Origin: JAYSFC01 sp041913505
GTDB lineage: Bacteria > Pseudomonadota > Gammaproteobacteria > Burkholderiales > Burkholderiaceae_C
Direction: 5' to 3'
Length of the DNA stretch: 17,936 nucleotides
NCBI GenBank assembly: GCA_041913505.1
Contig: JAYSFC010000078.1
Location: 1 to 17,936 of the forward strand
Under the pieces are notes generated by a model, which saw only the letters and a program-made list of their open reading frames with translations, had not been told where the DNA came from and did no database searches. Made by a program: the position numbers and the translations under genes. The first letter of the stretch is position 1. Every line of letters begins with the position of its first letter. Of this stretch, positions 14,075 through 17,936 are shown in pieces.

Positions 14075-14106
14075 TACTCGTGAGTAAATAGTCTACGTAA
14101 AAGTAG
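14075..14106. promoter_or_regulatory. tandem dyads, candidate TetR operator
   Basis: There are two adjacent inverted repeats in the divergent tetR/ABC intergenic region: TACTC-GT-GAGTA (14075-14086) and CTAC-(6 bases)-GTAG (14093-14106). The block is AT-richer than its surroundings, as expected for overlapping promoters. TACT and AGTA half-sites are common for TetR-family operators. The -35/-10 boxes could not be assigned with confidence. Confidence 0.5.
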
Positions 14107-14144
14107 GCATCTATCCGGTTCGCACAAACCCGTAGAAGAAACCG

Positions 14145-14984
14145 ATGGAGACAAACCCCTCTTCTTCCCTGCTGCAGGTGGATGGCGTCACGCTGGCGTT
14201 TGGCGGCGTGCGCGCGCTCTCGGGCGTGGGCTTTGCCGTGCAGCCCGGCTCCATCACGGCCGTGATCGGGCCCAACGGCGCAGGCAAGACCTCGCTGTTC
14301 AACACCATCTCGGGCTTCTATCGGCCCACGGCCGGCAGTATCCGGTTCAGGGGCCAGGACATCACCCGCACCCCCGCGCCGCAGCGCGCGCGCATGGGGC
14401 TGGGCCGCAGCTTCCAGAACATCGCGCTGTTCCGTGGCATGACGGTGCTCGACAACATCAAGCTCGGCCGCCATGCGCACCTGAAGGCCAACGTGTTCGA
14501 CGCGCTGTTCTACCTGGGCCGCGCCCGCCGCGAAGAGGCCGAGCTGCGCCGCGACATCGAGGAGCGCATCATCGACTTCCTCGAAATCGACCACATCCGC
14601 CACGCCCCCGTCTCGGCCCTGTCCTACGGCCTGCAAAAGCGCGTGGAAATGGCGCGCGCCCTGGCCATGCAGCCCGAGATCCTGATGCTCGACGAGCCCG
14701 TCGCCGGCATGAACCGCGAGGAGACCGAGGACATGGCGCGCTTCATCCTCGACGTGCGCGCCGAATGGGGCGTGACGGTGCTGATGGTGGAGCACGACAT
14801 GGGCATGGTGATGGACCTGTCCGACCACGTGGTGGTACTGAACTTTGGCCAGGTGATTGCGCAGGGCACGCCCGCCGTGGTGCAGGCCGACCCCGAGGTG
14901 AACCGCGCCTACCTGGGCTCCGGCGACGTGGTGGACCTGCGCCGCAAGCTGCATGCGGGCGCCATCGCGCAGGGAGTTGCATGA
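14145..14984 (+). CDS. livG: HAAT-family ABC transporter ATPase (LivG-like)
   Basis: A 279-residue cytoplasmic ATPase that powers uptake through the two permeases encoded next to it. Walker A GPNGAGKT (42-49), Q-loop region RSFQNIALF (88-96), signature LSYGLQKRVE (159-168), Walker B ILMLDEP (179-185) and switch histidine H217 (VEHDM) are all intact. The AGMN motif after Walker B is typical of LivG-type subunits. LSYGLQKRVE replaces the usual LSYGQQRRLE. Start ATG at 14145 has only a weak AGAAGA ribosome site. It opens the operon, and its stop overlaps the next start. The symbol reflects the family; the transported compound need not be a branched-chain amino acid. Confidence 0.9.
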   Translation: METNPSSSLLQVDGVTLAFGGVRALSGVGFAVQPGSITAVIGPNGAGKTSLFNTISGFYRPTAGSIRFRGQDITRTPAPQRARMGLGRSFQNIALFRGMTVLDNIKLGRHAHLKANVFDALFYLGRARREEAELRRDIEERIIDFLEIDHIRHAPVSALSYGLQKRVEMARALAMQPEILMLDEPVAGMNREETEDMARFILDVRAEWGVTVLMVEHDMGMVMDLSDHVVVLNFGQVIAQGTPAVVQADPEVNRAYLGSGDVVDLRRKLHAGAIAQGVA

Positions 14985-15862
14985 TGGATTGGGCCTACCT
15001 GTTTGAAATCACCCTCACGGGCCTGGCAGGCGGCGGGCTGTATGCGCTGGCGGCGCTGGCCTTTGTGATGGTCTACAAGGCCACACGCGTGGTCAACATT
15101 GCCATCGGCGAGCTGCTCATGGTGGGGGCCTACCTGTTCTTCACCTTTGCCTCCATGTTCGCCCTGCCCCTGTGGCTGGCCATTCCGGCCGCCGTTCTGG
15201 GCACCGGGCTGGTGGGGGCGGTGATCGAGCGCACCATGATCCGCCCGCTGCTGGGCGAGCCGCCCATCTCCGTCTTCATGGTCACCGTGGGCCTGGCCTC
15301 GGTGCTGGTGGGCCTGGTGGAAATGATCTGGACGGCCGACCAGCGCCGCCTGCCGGACTTCATGCCCAGCCAGCCCATCATGATCGGCGAAGCGTTCCTC
15401 GCGCCCAAGGTGGCCTGGGGCGCCGCGATTGCCGTGGCGTTCATCGCCGCCGTGCTGCTGGTGTTCCGCTTCTGGCGCGGCGGCGTCGCCCTGCGCGCCA
15501 CGGCCAGCGACCAGGCGGCGGCCTACTCGGTCGGCATCAACGTGCCCCGCGTGTTCTCGCTGGCATGGGTGGTGTCCGCCATGATCGCCGCCATTTCCGG
15601 AATCATCGTCGGCTCCATCGGCGGCATCTCCTCCAGCATGGGCGTGTTCGGCCTGTCGGTGCTGGTGGTGGTGATCGTGGGCGGGCTCGACAGCGTGCTG
15701 GGCGCACTGATCGGCGGCCTGTTCATCGGCCTGATCGAAGCCCTGGCCGGCGCCTACCTGGGGGGTGAGTTCAAGCTGCTGGCCACCTTCATCGTGCTGG
15801 TAGCCGTGCTGCTGGTGCGCCCCTATGGCCTGTTCGGCACCCACGAAATCGAACGTCTTTAA
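14984..15862 (+). CDS. livH: HAAT-family ABC transporter permease (LivH-like)
   Basis: A 292-residue integral membrane subunit with about eight helices, the first of the two permeases that form the channel. Family blocks are GLYALAALAFVMVYKATRVVNIAIGELLMVGAY (about 18-50), ERTMIRPLLG, LRATASDQAAAYSVGINVPRVFSLAW (about 170-195) and VVVIVGGLDSVLGALIGGL near the C-terminus. Two consecutive ATGs (14981 and 14984) are possible. AGGGAG ends five bases before the first and eight before the second, so I use 14984; the longer form has one extra Met. It overlaps the ATPase stop. LivM follows after 12 bases. Confidence 0.9.
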   Translation: MDWAYLFEITLTGLAGGGLYALAALAFVMVYKATRVVNIAIGELLMVGAYLFFTFASMFALPLWLAIPAAVLGTGLVGAVIERTMIRPLLGEPPISVFMVTVGLASVLVGLVEMIWTADQRRLPDFMPSQPIMIGEAFLAPKVAWGAAIAVAFIAAVLLVFRFWRGGVALRATASDQAAAYSVGINVPRVFSLAWVVSAMIAAISGIIVGSIGGISSSMGVFGLSVLVVVIVGGLDSVLGALIGGLFIGLIEALAGAYLGGEFKLLATFIVLVAVLLVRPYGLFGTHEIERL

Positions 15863-15874
15863 GGGCCCATCACC

Positions 15875-16912
15875 ATGCGCATCGGAACCCTCAAGGAAAC
15901 CTACATCGCGGATGCGGCGCTGTTCGATTCGCGCACCCAGAAGCTGTGGCTCGCCATGGCCGCCGCGCTCGCCGTGGTCTTCCCTTTCATGGCCAGCGAC
16001 TACTGGCTCTACCTGGCCTGCCTCGTGTGCATCAATGTGGCCAGTGCCGCGGGGCTCAACATCCTCACGGGCTACGCCGGCCTCGTGAGCCTGGGGCAGG
16101 CGGCCTTCATGGGCCTGGGGGCCTACACCGTGGCCATCCTGCAATCCAAGGTGGGCACGCCCTTCCTGGTGAACCTGCTGGCCGGCGGCGTGGTGGCCAT
16201 GGTGGGCGGCATCATCGTGGGTGTGCCCTCGCTGCGCGTGAAGGGCCTGTACCTGGCCATCGCCACGATTGCAGCGTCGTTCATTGCGCACTTCCTGTTT
16301 GCCAACCTCAAGCTCACGGGCGGCACGGGCGGCATCAGCGTGCCGCCCGCCTCGCTGTTCGGGCTGCCGCTCGATACCTCGTTCCGGCTGTACTGGCTGA
16401 TCGTTCCGATCACCGTGCTCATGCTGCTGGGGGCGGCCAACCTGCTGCGCACCCGCATCGGCCGGGCCTTCATCGCCATCCGCGACCGCGATATCTCGGC
16501 CGAGGTGCTGGGCATTCCCCTGCTGCGCTACAAGCTGTTGTCGTTCGGACTGTCGTCGTTCTACGCGGGCGTGGCGGGCGGCCTGTGGGCGTACTTCTTC
16601 CGCGTGGTCACGCCCGAGAGTTTTCCGCTGCTGATGTCCATCTTCTTCCTGGCGGCCATCATCGTTGGCGGCATGGGCTCCATCCTGGGCGGCATCCTGG
16701 GGGCGGTGTTCATGACCATGGTGCCCGAGCTGCTCAAGCTGGTGTTCGACCTGCTACCGCGCAGCACGGAGCTCACCGTCTTCCTCTCCCCGGTGCGCAC
16801 CATCCTCTTTGGCCTGCTCATCATCGGATTTCTGGTGTTCGAGCCCCATGGGCTCGCAGAAGTGTGGCGGCGCATTCGCCGCTATTTCCACCTGTGGCCG
16901 TTCCGCAATTGA
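15875..16912 (+). CDS. livM: HAAT-family ABC transporter permease (LivM-like)
   Basis: A 345-residue second permease with about nine to ten membrane helices. Family signatures are NILTGYAGLVSLGQAAFMGLGAY (about 64-86), PSLRVKGLYLAIATIA (about 118-133), RTRIGRAFIAIRDRDISAEVLGI (about 192-214, the cytoplasmic loop that contacts the ATPase) and IIVGGMGSILGGILGA (about 262-277). The N-terminal leader (RIGTLKETYIADAALFD) is longer than in E. coli LivM, as is common in Burkholderiales. Start ATG at 15875 follows an AAGGG-containing ribosome site. It is in operon with the ATPase and LivH upstream and the binding protein 50 bases downstream. Confidence 0.92.
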   Translation: MRIGTLKETYIADAALFDSRTQKLWLAMAAALAVVFPFMASDYWLYLACLVCINVASAAGLNILTGYAGLVSLGQAAFMGLGAYTVAILQSKVGTPFLVNLLAGGVVAMVGGIIVGVPSLRVKGLYLAIATIAASFIAHFLFANLKLTGGTGGISVPPASLFGLPLDTSFRLYWLIVPITVLMLLGAANLLRTRIGRAFIAIRDRDISAEVLGIPLLRYKLLSFGLSSFYAGVAGGLWAYFFRVVTPESFPLLMSIFFLAAIIVGGMGSILGGILGAVFMTMVPELLKLVFDLLPRSTELTVFLSPVRTILFGLLIIGFLVFEPHGLAEVWRRIRRYFHLWPFRN

Positions 16913-16962
16913 TGCGGCCTGGCCATGGATTCGCGCGCGTACGACAAGACTAGGAGACAAGC

Positions 16963-17936
16963 ATGCCCGACAAGACCCTGACTTCCCAACGCCGCCGCTC
17001 GTTGCTGCTGGCCGCTGGCGCCACACTGGCCGCACCGCTGGCCGCCCACGCCCAGGCGGGCGGGGAGGACATCGTGATCGGGGGCTCCATCCCCATGACG
17101 GGCGTGTTCGCCTTCGCGGGTATCGGCATCAATGCCGGCATGGCCGACTACGTGAAGATCGCGAACGATGCGGGCGGCATCAAGGGCCGCAAGATCAAGT
17201 ACGTGCCGGAAGATACGGGCTACAAGGTGGATGTGTCCGTGGCCGCGTTCAAGAAGATTACCAGCCAGAACAAGGTCAACCTCTACTACGGCGACTCCAC
17301 GGGCTTTTCCAAGACCATCAACCCCGAGCTGGACCGCAACGGCAACATCCTGATGGCCGGCGCCTCGTTCGCCACCGAGCTGAACGATCCCAGGAAGTAC
17401 CCGCACCAGTTCCTGGTGGGCCCCGACTACACGGAGATGTTCGGCATCCTGCTCAAGCACATCGCCAAGGAAAAGCCGGGCGCCAAGGTGGCTTTCGTGT
17501 ACTCCGATTCCGAATTCGGCCGCGACCCCATCGAGGCCAGCGAGGCCGAGGCCAAGAAGCTGGGCCTGAACGTGGTGGTCAAGCTCATGACCCCGCCCGG
17601 CAGCGTGGACGTATCCACCGAAGTCATCAAGCTGCGCCGCGCCGCGCCCGACTACACCATCTTCCACGGCTACATCCTCGCGCCCATCCCCGAGTTCATC
17701 ACCCAGGGCAAGCAGCAGGGCATGACCAGGAAGTGGATGGGCACCTTCTGGACCATGGACAGCTCCACCGTCATGAAGATGGGCGAGGCCGGCGACGGCT
17801 TCATGGGCGTGATGCCCTACCGCTACTACTACGACACCTCGGCCAAGGCCCCCATGCTGGACAAGATCCGCGCCATGCGCCCCGAGTACCAGAGCACGGC
17901 CTACATCCAGGGCTTCCTGGCCGCCATGCTGTTCGT
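16963..17936 (+). CDS. HAAT-family periplasmic substrate-binding protein (LivJ/K-like), cut by window end
   Basis: The first 324 residues of a type-I periplasmic binding protein; the 3' end lies outside the window. AGGAG six bases before the ATG fixes the start. The leader has three arginines (RRRSLLLAAGATLAAPLAAHA) and cleavage is likely after AHA (residue 30); the arginine cluster hints at Tat export, though Sec is equally possible. The mature part begins with IVIGGSIPMTGVFAFAG, the usual first strand and ligand loop of Leu/Ile/Val-type receptors. It continues with DTGYKVDVSVAAFKKI, YYGDSTGFSKTI and VAFVYSDSEFGRD. SFATEL and the aromatic-rich PYRYYYDTS region suggest a larger or aromatic/carboxylate ligand rather than leucine, as in many Comamonadaceae paralogues. 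This is inference only. A second ATPase (LivF-like) is expected downstream. Confidence 0.9.
   Translation, partial: MPDKTLTSQRRRSLLLAAGATLAAPLAAHAQAGGEDIVIGGSIPMTGVFAFAGIGINAGMADYVKIANDAGGIKGRKIKYVPEDTGYKVDVSVAAFKKITSQNKVNLYYGDSTGFSKTINPELDRNGNILMAGASFATELNDPRKYPHQFLVGPDYTEMFGILLKHIAKEKPGAKVAFVYSDSEFGRDPIEASEAEAKKLGLNVVVKLMTPPGSVDVSTEVIKLRRAAPDYTIFHGYILAPIPEFITQGKQQGMTRKWMGTFWTMDSSTVMKMGEAGDGFMGVMPYRYYYDTSAKAPMLDKIRAMRPEYQSTAYIQGFLAAMLF

Noticed and set aside
14019..14954. Upstream extension of the TetR frame (minus strand to 14954)
   Set aside because: It is antisense to the intact ABC ATPase; TetR homology begins only after the ATG at 14018.
14909..16291. 460-codon minus-strand frame opposite the permeases
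   Set aside because: It is His/Gln/Gly-rich and repetitive, antisense to two well-defined permease genes.

Overview
The window is GC-rich (roughly 65-70%), densely coded DNA that looks like a beta-proteobacterium of the order Burkholderiales, most likely family Comamonadaceae (Acidovorax/Comamonas-like). The reasons are the protein styles (serine-chemoreceptor-like MCP, CopA/CopZ/CueR set, HAAT-type ABC transporter beside a TetR regulator) and a short AT-richer element at about 5055-5112 that resembles a dispersed repeat I associate with this family. This placement is inference from reading, not from a search.

Layout. (1) 1-261: the 3' end of a beta-ketoacyl-ACP synthase gene, broken by a nearly pure G/C stretch with an in-frame stop. 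(2) 277-1926, minus: a methyl-accepting chemotaxis protein. (3) 2042-5091: a copper-homeostasis module. copA (minus) diverges from copZ-cueR (plus), and each direction has its own CueR-type promoter with the 19-bp spacer of MerR-family promoters. The copA promoter sits so close to the start codon that copA mRNA is probably leaderless. (4) 5137-13260: a coherent envelope-lipid stress regulon built around an ECF sigma factor and its ChrR-type zinc/cupin anti-sigma factor. One operon (minus, 8593 to 5137) encodes an FAD-dependent oxidoreductase, a DUF1365 protein and a CFA-synthase-like methyltransferase. A second operon (minus, 13187 to 10119) encodes another CFA/coclaurine-N-methyltransferase-like enzyme, a DUF1295 reductase-like membrane protein, a secreted DUF6134-like protein and a DUF2177 membrane protein. 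(5) 13281-14018, minus: a TetR-family regulator. It diverges from a branched-chain-amino-acid-type (HAAT) ABC transporter, 14145 to the window end: ATPase, two permeases and a periplasmic binding protein cut off by the window edge.

The main discovery is regulatory. Three promoter-like elements lie upstream of the sigma gene, the FAD operon and the second methyltransferase operon. All have an 18-bp spacer and a shared ATCCAA core at the -35 and TA(A/C/G)(A/G)A at the -10. They match what is known for the RpoE-ChrR (singlet-oxygen) system of Rhodobacter sphaeroides. They tie ten genes, including several DUF families, into one predicted stress-induced lipid-modification system. By-eye comparison suggests that the bicarbonate-site residues of classical CFA synthase are altered in both methyltransferases. 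The product may therefore be methyl-branched, unsaturated or furan-type fatty acids rather than cyclopropane fatty acids; this is a hypothesis.

No tRNA, rRNA, CRISPR or insertion sequence was seen, and no gene-free stretch exceeds about 180 bases.
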